From: Candidatus Endomicrobium procryptotermitis
Lineage (GTDB): Bacteria; Elusimicrobiota; Endomicrobiia; Endomicrobiales; Endomicrobiaceae
Reading direction: 5' to 3'
Assembly: GCA_031279415.1 (NCBI GenBank)
Contig: JAITIP010000003.1
Coordinates: forward strand, 34,290-98,289
DNA length: 64,000 nt
In this document: positions 19,677 to 27,819 of the stretch, piece after piece
Numbering within the stretch: the stretch's first letter is position 1
Layout of the letters: each line of letters opens with the position of its first letter
Notes under the pieces: generated by a model
Seen by the model: only the letters and a program-made list of their open reading frames with translations
Databases searched by the model: none
Told to the model about the DNA's origin: nothing
Made by a program: the position numbers and the translations under genes

Positions 19677-20133
19677 CAAAAAAAACCTCTCCATTTCATG
19701 TAAGATTTAATTATTATACCTAATTACAACAGATTTTATAAGAGGTCGTTAAGGTCAAAATAGAAATGGTCTTTTTTATTTTCTGCAGCCAATTTAAAGC
19801 TGATTTTGAACATTTTTATCAATTTTTAAATATCCCTCTTTTTGTCTTGCCACAAAAAACCCCTGATTTAAATGCAGGTGTTGGAAGCTTAACAGCCGCA
19901 CGTTTTCGAATAGGGACATATCTTCTTGCCCCTAACGATAAACATAAATTTGAACTTTAAAGCTGAAAAATCTTTCCTTTTATAAAGATATTATAAACTA
20001 TCTTTACAATCCATTTTTATCTTTGCATTAACAAAAATAAAAATTTTACGTATTAGTGGATTTTTATATAATATAAACTGCTAAAAATTTTGAGACAGTT
20101 TTAAACATAAACAAATTAAAATGAGGTTTTTAA
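19677..20133. other. Intergenic region with an insertion-sequence-like end
   Basis: 456 bp without a convincing gene. AGGTCAAAATAGAAATG at 19752-19768, followed four bases later by a T-run, matches the element end at 52086-52106 (read on the opposite strand). A perfect 8-bp inverted repeat TAAAGATA-N8-TATCTTTA lies at 19983-20006. A TATAAT-rich stretch near 20066-20080 probably drives the OmpA-like gene. Confidence 0.45.
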
Positions 20134-20597
20134 ATGGTAATCAAAAATATTTTAATTATGCTTATCATATTGTTTTCAGCGGTTTATGCTCCAGCCTCGC
20201 AAGATGGAGAGATAGAATTTCTTTCGGACTCCATAAATGCGATAAACAGTATTGCGTATGGCAGGAAGACGGTAATTGCGGGATTTTATTTTGATCCGGG
20301 CAGCTCTTCAGTAAATGCAAGCCTGCAGGATTATCTTAAAAAGTTTGCAGATGAGATAAAAAAATTAAATATAGTGCGGTCATTGTTGAAGCGTATACCG
20401 ATAACAGCGGGGATGTCAAAATGAACAAACTGCTTTCAAGAGACAGGGCTAAAGAGGTTAGCGAGGAATTGAAAAAAAACGGTATTCCGGGCAAAAAAAT
20501 TATGTATTTCGGCAGAGGACAGATAAACCCCATCGCAGACAACAATACTAAAAATGGAAGAATACAAAACAGAAGAGTTGAAATAACTGTAAAGTAA
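20134..20597 (+). pseudogene. OmpA-like outer-membrane/peptidoglycan-binding protein, frameshifted in an A7 tract
   Basis: The first frame (20134-20424) encodes a signal peptide (MVIKNILIMLIILFSAVYA) and the start of an OmpA-like domain (AGFYFDPGSSSVN). Near 20355 the reading must move by one base: the next frame gives VIVEAYTDNSGDVKMNK, then GRGQINPIADNNTKNGR and NRRVEITVK to a stop at 20597, a standard OmpA C-terminal domain that binds peptidoglycan. The shift sits at a run of seven A; eight A would restore the frame. GAGG precedes the ATG. It may be a real pseudogene or be rescued by slippage at the A-run. Confidence 0.85.
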
Positions 20598-20718
20598 AAC
20601 ACAATGTACTATGTTCGGCTTCATGGAACAGATTTCAAAGAAAAAATGGAATTTTTGCACCGCAACGACGGTAAAGTTGTTCCTTGCAGACAGCTCACCG
20701 GTCATGTTAATAAGTAGA

Positions 20719-20750
20719 AAACGGGCGGATAAAATTTTATTCGCCCGTTT
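20719..20750 (+). terminator. Strong hairpin terminator between the OmpA-like gene and the beta-barrel gene
   Basis: Arms AACGGGCG (from 20720) and CGCCCGTT (to 20749) with additional pairing GATAAAA/TTTTATT inside, followed on the plus strand by TTTTTT. It sits between convergent genes and can serve both directions. Confidence 0.85.
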
Positions 20751-20764
20751 TTTTACCTATAAAA

Positions 20765-21307
20765 TTAAAAATTTACTGCAAAACCAAAAGTAAGCGCATT
20801 CATATCCAAATCAAGTCCGAAATCACTGACTGAATTGTCCCCGCTTGACACAGTCGTATAGGACAACGCTCCAAAACTTGTCCAGAGAGTAAACCTGTCG
20901 GAAATGGCATATTCGACTACAGGCAATGCCGCAACTCCGAAAGTATCAATTGACTCATCCTCTCCGTCTACTTTTGAACTTCCATAGCTAAGCTGTAATC
21001 TTGCATAAAAAGCAAAACTTCCGGCTGCAAAAGCTTTATAACGGACAAAAGGAATAACCGACCACGTGTCAGTTTTTACAGAAGTAGCATTATACTTGTC
21101 ATCGGATTCATAGCCAAATCCTACTCCCGCGTCGATTTTATCCGAAAAAATATAGCCGATTTCCGGAGCTATTGCAAAATATGAACCTTCCGCATCGTCT
21201 CCAGAAAGCGTGTGAAAATTCAGAGACGTTCCCGCATACCAATCAAAGGCCAAAACGTTTACAGCCGCTACTGCTGTCATTAATACTGCCGCTAAAATCT
21301 TTTTCAT
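20765..21307 (-). CDS. Outer-membrane beta-barrel protein
   Basis: 180 aa. The signal peptide MKKILAAVLMTAVAAVNVLA is cleaved before FDWYAG. The mature part alternates polar and hydrophobic residues in about eight strands (YFAIAPEIGYIFSDKIDAGV, SFAFYARLQLSYG, RFTLWTSFGALSYTTV) and ends in an aromatic residue (GFAVNF), the usual signal for the BAM complex. Resembles small OmpX/opacity-type barrels. GGGGG precedes the ATG. No function can be assigned. Confidence 0.82.
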   Translation of the reverse strand: MKKILAAVLMTAVAAVNVLAFDWYAGTSLNFHTLSGDDAEGSYFAIAPEIGYIFSDKIDAGVGFGYESDDKYNATSVKTDTWSVIPFVRYKAFAAGSFAFYARLQLSYGSSKVDGEDESIDTFGVAALPVVEYAISDRFTLWTSFGALSYTTVSSGDNSVSDFGLDLDMNALTFGFAVNF

Positions 21308-21446
21308 TTTACTACCCCCTTTTTATGACAAAATCCGTAGAACGCACAAGGTGCCAACATCATTTTCATATTCCACGCCGTATACCGGCACGTTGTTCAA
21401 TTTTGTCTTTTATTTTTTTCTAAAATTTAAATCTTTTCAGCTTTTT

Positions 21447-23120
21447 TTAATTTGTTTCATCTTGCAAAGCATCGTACCCTTCCTCGCTTGTGCGCACTTT
21501 TATTACATTTTCGACATTGTAAACAAATATTTTTCCATCTCCGATATTTCCTGTATGAAGTGTTTTCTTTATAGTGTCCACCAAAGTTTGTACAGGAATT
21601 TTTGCTACTACTATTTCTAGTTTTACTTTAGGCAGCAAAGCGGTTTCAATAACAGAACCTCTGTAATATTCCGCATGACCTCTTTGCATACCGCGGCCCA
21701 AAACCTGAGTTATCGTAATGCCCGTAATGCCCAAACCGTCCAAAGCCGCTTTAAGTTTTTCAAATTTATTCTGGTTGATAATCACTACGACTTTAGTAAG
21801 TTTAGTGCCGGTATGTGTGGGAACAGGCGGCGACGGAACGTCGCTTGTCTTCACTTCGCCTGTCTCGCTGTCAACAGTAGAAGAAAACAAAGAAGGCATA
21901 AAATCCGCGTACCCTATGAGATTATGTTCGACTATATCAAGCCCCGTTATCTCTTCTTCTTTATCGACTCTGATTCCGATAGTCTTTTTGATAGCGAAAA
22001 AAGTGATTGCCATTGTAACTGCAATCCATATGCCAACCGTTATCACTCCCAAAGTCTGAATTCCCAGCATTCTAAGACCGCCGCCATAAAGCAGACCTCC
22101 GTCCAGTGCAAAAACTCCGGTTAAAAGCGTTCCCAGCGCTCCGCAGACTCCGTGAACGGCGACAGCTCCTACGGGATCGTCAACTTTCAAAATTTTATCT
22201 ATGAATTCTACCGCAAGCACAACGACTATTCCTGCAGTACCACCTATTATTGCAGCTCCCAAAGGCGAAACCGCGTCGCATCCGGCAGTAATGGCTACAA
22301 GTCCTGCCAGAACTCCGTTTAAAGTCATCGAAACGTCAGGCTTCTTGTAACGTATCCACGTGAAAAACAAAGTTACCGCAGCTCCTGCAGCTGCCGCAAG
22401 ATTTGTAGTGACAAAAATACTTGATGCGGAAACTATGCCGTCACCCGTCATTGAAACGGTAGAAGCTCCGTTAAATCCAAACCAGCCGAACCACAATATA
22501 AATACGCCCAAAGCGCCGAGCGTTATGCTGTGTCCGGGTATAGCCTGCGAAACTCCATTTTTAGAATATTTTCCGATACGAGGACCCAGTATGGCCGCAC
22601 CTACAAAAGCCGCAACGCCGCCTACCATATGTACTGTAGTCGAACCTGCAAAATCGTGAAATCCAAGTTCTCCAAGCCAGCCACCGCCCCAAATCCAATG
22701 TCCCGAAATCGGATAGACTATCGCGCTTATCACTATACTGTAAACTATGTAAGCAGTAAATTTTGTTCTTTCCGCCATAGCGCCTGAAACTATTGTTGCA
22801 GCCGTAGCGCAAAAAACCGTTTGAAAAATCAAAAAAGCGTGAGAAGGATAGCTTCCTCCATATGTGTCAGCTTTGCTGAACAAATCAAACGACCCGAAAA
22901 AGCCGCTGCCCGCTCCGAACATTATTCCAAACCCTATAATCCAAAAAAACAAGGAACCTAAACTGAGATCCATAAGATTTTTCAAAACTATATTGCCTGC
23001 ATTTTTGGCTCTTGTAAATCCGGCTTCAAGCATTGCAAATCCTGGCTGCATAAAAAATACCAAAGTCGCTCCGAACAATACCCATAAAGTATCCACAGAT
23101 ACAAATACTGTTTGTTCCAT
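21447..23120 (-). CDS. amt: Ammonium transporter fused to a P-II (GlnB) domain
   Basis: 557 aa. Residues 1 to about 405 are an Amt channel with eleven membrane helices; the pore histidines lie in STTVHMVGG and AVHGVCGALG. Residues about 445-550 form a complete P-II protein: KLTKVVVIINQNKFEKLKAAL, the T-loop HAEYYRGSVIETALLP and a C-terminal GDGKIFVYNVENVIKVRTSEEG. In other bacteria a free GlnK blocks Amt when nitrogen is plentiful; here the sensor is attached. AAGGAGG precedes the ATG. The gene is preceded by a long leader with two strong hairpins (23228-23326). Confidence 0.95.
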   Translation of the reverse strand: MEQTVFVSVDTLWVLFGATLVFFMQPGFAMLEAGFTRAKNAGNIVLKNLMDLSLGSLFFWIIGFGIMFGAGSGFFGSFDLFSKADTYGGSYPSHAFLIFQTVFCATAATIVSGAMAERTKFTAYIVYSIVISAIVYPISGHWIWGGGWLGELGFHDFAGSTTVHMVGGVAAFVGAAILGPRIGKYSKNGVSQAIPGHSITLGALGVFILWFGWFGFNGASTVSMTGDGIVSASSIFVTTNLAAAAGAAVTLFFTWIRYKKPDVSMTLNGVLAGLVAITAGCDAVSPLGAAIIGGTAGIVVVLAVEFIDKILKVDDPVGAVAVHGVCGALGTLLTGVFALDGGLLYGGGLRMLGIQTLGVITVGIWIAVTMAITFFAIKKTIGIRVDKEEEITGLDIVEHNLIGYADFMPSLFSSTVDSETGEVKTSDVPSPPVPTHTGTKLTKVVVIINQNKFEKLKAALDGLGITGITITQVLGRGMQRGHAEYYRGSVIETALLPKVKLEIVVAKIPVQTLVDTIKKTLHTGNIGDGKIFVYNVENVIKVRTSEEGYDALQDETN

Positions 23121-23227
23121 GATATTCCTCCTTACAAAAATTTATAACTTCCGCGACAAACTTTTATTTTCCTCCTTTTTTATTTATGGAGTTTTAGCAG
23201 TACGCTTTTATTCTAATTTCAAAGAAC

Positions 23228-23259
23228 AAGGCGCCGGAGATTTTTTTCTCCGGCGCCTT
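23228..23259 (-). promoter_or_regulatory. Second GC-rich hairpin in the amt leader
   Basis: Arms AAGGCGCCGGAGA and TCTCCGGCGCCTT, 13 bp, with a six-base homopolymer loop. On the minus strand it is followed by GTTCTTTG, which is a poor U-tract, so it is more likely a structural or antitermination element than a terminator. Confidence 0.6.
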
Positions 23260-23291
23260 TGCCGTACCAATCATTAAAATGCTGAAAACAA

Positions 23292-23326
23292 AACGGAGCC
23301 GAAGAAAAGTTTTCTTCGGCTCCGTT
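23292..23326 (-). terminator. First hairpin in the amt leader, terminator-like
   Basis: Arms AACGGAGCCGAAGAAAA and TTTTCTTCGGCTCCGTT pair over up to 17 bp with almost no loop. On the minus strand it is followed by TTTGTTTTC, which makes it an intrinsic terminator or attenuator. It lies about 18 nt after the predicted amt transcription start and also downstream of the nitroreductase gene. Confidence 0.65.
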
Positions 23327-23350
23327 GCCATTTTGTATTAAATTAGCAAT

Positions 23351-23379
23351 AATCTACAAACTTATTTTATTTTTGTCAA
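23351..23379 (-). promoter_or_regulatory. Probable promoter of amt
   Basis: On the minus strand TTGACA (23379-23374), 17-base spacer, TAGATT (23356-23351). Transcription would begin near 23344 and give a leader of about 220 nt that contains both hairpins before amt. Confidence 0.65.
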
Positions 23380-23455
23380 GTGTTTTTTTTTCTGAGAAAC
23401 AAAATGGAATCTTAGATACGGCAAACAACAGAAATGCAGCAAAGGCAAGAACCAT
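23354..23455 (-). CDS. Possible 33-residue hydrophobic small ORF
   Basis: ATG at 23455 preceded by GAGGGG at a suitable distance; the product begins MVLAFAAFLLFAVSKI, like a signal peptide, and ends after 33 residues within the amt promoter. It could be a remnant of an exported protein or a small membrane peptide. Evidence is only the ribosome-binding site and the hydrophobic start. Confidence 0.25.
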   Translation of the reverse strand: MVLAFAAFLLFAVSKIPFCFSEKKTLDKNKISL

Positions 23456-23619
23456 TTTTTCAAAATCCCCTCAAAATTGCGCCGCACAGAGTGCAGCGCA
23501 ATGCTTTAATATGTCGCACAATCACAAGAACATGCAATGACAAATGAGCAGGTGGAACAAAATGCAGGGTTGTCAGCCTGTATGTGATTCAAAATCTGCT
23601 CTTTATTGTTACAGAAAAG

Positions 23620-24180
23620 CTACCATTTGTTGGTATGGATTTTTCCTGCATCATACTTGTTTTTCGGCTGTGTTTCGCCTTTGGGCTTGCCTATTGGAAT
23701 TACGTTTAAAGGAACAAATTCAGAAGGTATTGAGAAAGTTTTTCTTACGGCGTCAACTCTTTTTTTGTCCGGATAAACAGCCGTCCATACTGCGCCAAGT
23801 CCCAAATCCTGCACGGCAAGCAAAATATTTTCCGTAGCTGCCGAACAATCCATTATCCAAAAATCTTCCGAGTCTTTTTTCCCGCAGACTATTATTGCTA
23901 TAGAAGCTTCTCTGAGCATTTTTGCATAAGGAAGCTTGTCTGCAAGAGAGTCAATCACTTCGTGATCGTCAACTATGATGAAAGCCCATGGCTGAACATT
24001 CCTAGCGCTCGGAGCAGCCATGGCAGCTTTCAAAATAATGTCCAAGTCCTGCTGTTCTATTTTGCCCCTTTCATAACTTCTGACGCTTGTTCTTTTCATA
24101 ATGGTGTCAATGGTCTGTGCTGCAAAAACATTTGAAACAAAGAAAAACGAAACAACAAAATACAAAAATAATTTTTTCAT
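23620..24180 (-). CDS. Nitroreductase-family protein with signal peptide
   Basis: 186 aa. Residues 1-20 (MKKLFLYFVVSFFFVSNVFA) are a typical signal peptide. The remainder is a nitroreductase: MKRTSVRSYERGKIEQQDLD, AAMAAPSARNVQPWAFIIV and LLAVQDLGLGAVWTAVYP, the FMN-binding elements. It resembles the cytosolic paralogue at 17973-18473. Periplasmic nitroreductases are rare because FMN would have to be carried along (for example by Tat export), and no twin-arginine motif is visible here. The GAGG before the ATG supports this start. Confidence 0.85.
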   Translation of the reverse strand: MKKLFLYFVVSFFFVSNVFAAQTIDTIMKRTSVRSYERGKIEQQDLDIILKAAMAAPSARNVQPWAFIIVDDHEVIDSLADKLPYAKMLREASIAIIVCGKKDSEDFWIMDCSAATENILLAVQDLGLGAVWTAVYPDKKRVDAVRKTFSIPSEFVPLNVIPIGKPKGETQPKNKYDAGKIHTNKW

Positions 24181-24425
24181 TGTATCCTCTTTTTAATTAT
24201 ATTACGGCAAGATAAAAGTCATTAATATAAGAACTAATAATTTATACATCCGAACAAAGAGAAAGACGCGATGAGTTCACAATATTTATTAAAAAGTATT
24301 TAAATTGCCCGTAATTATACCATAATATTTTTCGTGCTTGCAAGATTCGCTTGAATATAGTAAAACCATTTGGATGATTATAAATATCATCACGACAAAA
24401 TACTATTACTGAAGCAAAAAAGTTT

Positions 24426-25025
24426 TTATTTTATCAACGCAAGCAGAGCTTGTTTGAGGAGTGAAATAACCTGGACAATTATAAACGCCGCGATAAAAAG
24501 GCTCAAAACAGGGTCAAAAAAATACATGTCCTTAAGATAATATATTGCTGATGCAGAGGCAATCAACGGCATTAAAGCGGCGCACAGCGCGTATTTTATG
24601 AAAAGCGTTTTTATGTCTTTATTTTTTTTGATTTCGGGATAAAGAAGCAATAAGCAAAAAGCCAGCCCTGTAAAAGCCGAAAATGCCATCCAGCATGTCA
24701 TAGCAAGGTTAATCCCCACAGGGTCAGCAAAAAGAACAACCGCTTTATAAATTATATACAGAGCGATTATCAGCAGCATAACCCCGTTTAAACATATCGA
24801 ATAGAACTGCGAACGTTTAAAGGCTTCGCCTTCTTCTTTGCTTATGTTTAAATTTTTGCCGATTATTGCAGGCAGCGCAGCAAACGACGCTGCGAGCATC
24901 AAGCCCGCGTGACTTAAAAGAGAAAGGCTTCCGGAAAAAAAGCTGCCCACCGTTTCAACAAACACCAGCAATAAGCCGATGCCTAAAACAGTGGGCAGTT
25001 TAAACTCTTCTTTTATTTTTATCAT
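24426..25025 (-). CDS. CDF-family (cation efflux) membrane protein with degenerate metal site
   Basis: 199 aa, the transmembrane half of a cation diffusion facilitator: six hydrophobic segments with SGSLSLLSHAGLMLAAS in TM2 and FFDPVLSLFIAAFI in TM5-6. In functional CDF zinc exporters TM2 carries Asp/His ligands (SDAxHMxxD); here they read His, Leu and Ala. The cytosolic C-terminal domain is absent. The protein is therefore unlikely to pump zinc in the normal way. No clear ribosome-binding site is seen before the ATG. Confidence 0.75.
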   Translation of the reverse strand: MIKIKEEFKLPTVLGIGLLLVFVETVGSFFSGSLSLLSHAGLMLAASFAALPAIIGKNLNISKEEGEAFKRSQFYSICLNGVMLLIIALYIIYKAVVLFADPVGINLAMTCWMAFSAFTGLAFCLLLLYPEIKKNKDIKTLFIKYALCAALMPLIASASAIYYLKDMYFFDPVLSLFIAAFIIVQVISLLKQALLALIK

Positions 25026-25153
25026 CGTTATTATTAAACAATTAATAAATAATCATTATTGTGTTTCGCAAGTCAGGCTTGCAAAACCTGTTAACAGGTT
25101 CGTCCGCGCCGAAATTCTAAACGGTTCATTGTTAATTATTAATTGGACTCCTG
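25026..25153. repeat. Palindromic intergenic segment
   Basis: Outer arms CAATTAATAAATAA (25039-25052) and TTAATTATTAATTG (25132-25145) pair with one mismatch. Inside are a 5-bp hairpin GCAAG/CTTGC (25068-25082) and a perfect 16-base palindrome AACCTGTTAACAGGTT (25085-25100). It may be a decayed miniature element or an operator plus terminator for pyruvate kinase. Confidence 0.45.
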
Positions 25154-26191
25154 TTACTTTACCAGCGGCAGCCTGTAACTGTTCTTTTCCGTGAACTTAA
25201 TGATGTTTCCCATCATTTCAACCGCTTCGGCGGGATATTGTCCTACCGCGGTTTCTGCTGAAAGCATTACATAATCGCTTCCGTCAATGATAGCGTTTGC
25301 AACATCGCTGACTTCTGCTCTTGTCGGAATCGGGTTTTCCACCATGCTTTCAAGCATTTGCGTCGCGGTTATGACGAACTTTTTGCGCGAACGGCATTTC
25401 TTTATTATATATTTTTGTACAACAGGCACAGTCCACAGCGGAATCGAAATTCCCATGTCGCCCCTTGCGACCATTATGCCATCGCACACGTCAAGAATCG
25501 AAGGAAGATTGTCTATTCCTTCCCTGTCTTCAATTTTAGCTATAAGTTTACAACAGTCTTTCTTTTTTTCTTTTTCCAATATGGAAATAAGAGGTCTCAT
25601 GTCACCCGCAGTTCTCACAAAAGAATTTGCAACAAAATCGACATTGCGTTTTAAAGCAAAACGCATATCTTCCATGTCTTTTTTTTCCATATGAGGAAAT
25701 TGAAGGTTCGCCTGCGGTATGTTGATGCCTTTATGCGTTTTGAGAACGTAATCCGACTGCACTTCTGTGATAAGCTCATCTTTTTTCGAAGACAATACTT
25801 TTAGTTTTAAGTTACCATCATCTATAAAAATATCGAAACCTTTTTTTATGTCCATAAGAGAATTTGAGTAATCTATGTAAATCTTTTTATTGTTGCCGGC
25901 AACCTCTTTATTCGTAAGTATAAGTTTTTGTTTCTTTTTCAGTTCGACTTTACCATTTTTGATTTCTCCGACCCTTATTCTGTGACCTTCAAGATCTGCA
26001 AGAATTTTTATGTCTCTGCTGTATTTTTTATTGAAATTTCTTATTAACGCAAAATCTTTTTCGTGTTCGACATAAGTTCCGTGCGAAAAATTAAGCCTTA
26101 TAACCGTCATTCCCGCGTACGCCATTTTTTTCAGAACTGATAAAGAACGCGTCGCCGGCCCCATTGTGCATATTATTCCTGTTTTTGCCAT
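25154..26191 (-). CDS. pyk: Pyruvate kinase lacking the C-terminal domain
   Basis: 345 aa; ordinary enzymes have about 470. Catalyses phosphoenolpyruvate plus ADP to pyruvate plus ATP. The TIM barrel and the inserted B domain are intact: [51 protein letters not shown] and TATQMLESM with the [12 protein letters not shown] motif. The sequence ends soon after [14 protein letters not shown], exactly where the regulatory C-domain begins. AGGAG precedes the ATG. Nothing resembling a C-domain remnant is seen downstream. Confidence 0.92.
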   Translation of the reverse strand: MAKTGIICTMGPATRSLSVLKKMAYAGMTVIRLNFSHGTYVEHEKDFALIRNFNKKYSRDIKILADLEGHRIRVGEIKNGKVELKKKQKLILTNKEVAGNNKKIYIDYSNSLMDIKKGFDIFIDDGNLKLKVLSSKKDELITEVQSDYVLKTHKGINIPQANLQFPHMEKKDMEDMRFALKRNVDFVANSFVRTAGDMRPLISILEKEKKKDCCKLIAKIEDREGIDNLPSILDVCDGIMVARGDMGISIPLWTVPVVQKYIIKKCRSRKKFVITATQMLESMVENPIPTRAEVSDVANAIIDGSDYVMLSAETAVGQYPAEAVEMMGNIIKFTEKNSYRLPLVK

Positions 26192-26243
26192 TTGTGCTCC
26201 TTTCTTCTATTCAATTTAATATAGTGCATATAAAAAACAGCTT

Positions 26244-27086
26244 TTATTTCCATTCCGGGATTTCCTGTATCCAAAATTCTGTGCCGTGAACTCTGTTTAC
26301 CGCGAGTTTTGAAGAATTTGCCCACTCTCCGCCTAGACTATAAGTATGATACAGTAAATACGGTGTATCAGGTATTCTTATCGGGTCCATAAAAGTCTTT
26401 CTTTGAGGATTATTTTTCTTTTCAGTCATAATCTCATAAAATTTACCTGTTTTTAAATCACAAACATAAATCCCGATAGTATCTTTTTCCACTTCATCTG
26501 AAGTACGGCCTTTCAAATTTCCGACAAAATGCGTTCCGTAAAAATATATTTTTTCATTCACATTATCAACATAAAAATATGTACGCGCCATTATTGCTAT
26601 ATAATTTTTTGAAAGAACCCTTCTCTTGCTGCCTTCTGCTAACTCAAAAATTTTATCTGCACTTATTATATCCAAACCTCTTGCCAAAAGTTCTTGTCTT
26701 TCTTCTTCTGTGCGGAGCGGGATAAGATTAATATATTTTTTGTCGTTAATAATAATTTTATTATCAAAATTATCGTAATCTTCAGCGTCACGTACAGGTA
26801 TTATATTTTCCAACAGAGAATTTATTTCTTGTTCTTTTAGCGTTAATTCCATCAAATGCCTGTCGCGGTACTTTAATATAAGTGTTTTACTATGTCCGTT
26901 GCCAGCATCATAATTTAAACATATGTACAGTTCATTTTTGTTTATTACATATCCGTCAAAAGAACAATACCTTTTTTCAAGCCTGTAAAGCATAGAAGCT
27001 TCATTGTACGGCTGTTGCATATCATCAGCCGCTACCCCGCAAGCGGATAATATAAAAAGCGTAAATATTACTATTATTTATTTCAT
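26244..27086 (-). pseudogene. Lipoprotein gene with a stop at codon 3
   Basis: The 258-aa reading frame (ATG at 27020) encodes an unrecognised soluble domain with tyrosine- and charge-rich strands (DRHLMELTLKEQEINSLLEN). Upstream in the same frame, from an ATG at 27086, the DNA reads Met-Lys-stop, then IIVIFTLFILSACGVAADD, a perfect lipoprotein signal peptide with lipobox LSAC. One base change (AAA to TAA) would explain the stop. Without readthrough or a new start the protein cannot be exported. The locus lies 10 bp after another broken gene. Confidence 0.7.
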
Positions 27087-27096
27087 ATTTAACATT

Positions 27097-27767
27097 TTAT
27101 GTCTTCTTATTACAAAAAAAATCAGCTGCAGGTACTCTGTCTGGACCAAATTGCACTGAAAAATTATCTGTTTCTCCAATCTCTTTAGTTCTGGTGTTAT
27201 AACCGTCAACTATAACTTTGCCGTCTTGTAAATCATTGCCTGTTACAAACACTACATGTCCTTGTCCGCCTGAGGGATTGTTATATATTGCCAGAATTAT
27301 GTTGCCCTCAGCTGCAAGCTGTTGAGCTGTGGTATGGTCAAGAACGCCGCTTGCCATTCGTGGAATCATTTCGCCGTTACCGGATTTGCCGAAATAATCA
27401 TACATCTGGTTTGCGGTCATTGTCCATGGGCTTCCTTCCGCCATCGGCAGCATTATGCCGTATCTGGCAGCAAGCCCGCAGTACACATATAAATACAGTA
27501 TGAAGAATCATTACCCTTTGCATATTGCAGGTCTCTTTCCCTTGCCTGAATATACTTGTTTAACTTCTCGTATTCTTTTTCAATATCATCTCCATATATT
27601 CCTATATCAAAGAATAGTAAAGGCATATCAAAACCAAGCGGCTGTACATCTTTGCGGGAAGGTTTGAAATACGATACGCAGCTTATATATATTACCGCGT
27701 CGGACGCATTAATAAAAGTTACGACGGCGTTTGAATACCCGTTTGCCGTAATTACGATTTTTGCCCG
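27097..27767 (-). pseudogene. Remnant of an exported cysteine-peptidase-like (CHAP/NlpC-type) protein
   Basis: Two frames join at about 27486. The first (27767-27486) encodes an Ig-like strand end (KIVITANGYSNAVVTF) and a helical linker (EYEKLNKYIQARERDLQYA) ending DSSYCIYM; the second continues YCGLAARYGIMLP, a cysteine-peptidase-like start, and GGQGHVVFVTGND, which supplies the histidine. Removing one TG from ATGTGTAC restores a single frame, so a two-base duplication is the lesion. The 5' part is also lost behind a stop at 27768. Probably a former cell-wall hydrolase or amidase; the exact family is uncertain. Confidence 0.65.
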
Positions 27768-27819
27768 TTATACAATAAAAGCATGCTTTATTTATGCAAC
27801 AATAAATATGTGCTATTTG

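Noticed and set aside
19766..19960. 64-codon plus-strand ORF in the IS-like region
   Set aside because: No ribosome-binding site, begins inside the putative element end, and the product resembles no known protein.
23228..23326. ANTAR-type dual-hairpin antitermination site
   Set aside because: The hairpins are paired in tandem, but the loops do not show the hexaloop with A at position 1 and G at position 4.
24200..24218. Shared 14-base string CGGCAAGATAAAA near 24204 and 60414
   Set aside because: Short and AT-rich; two copies in 64 kb without symmetry or consistent context are compatible with chance.
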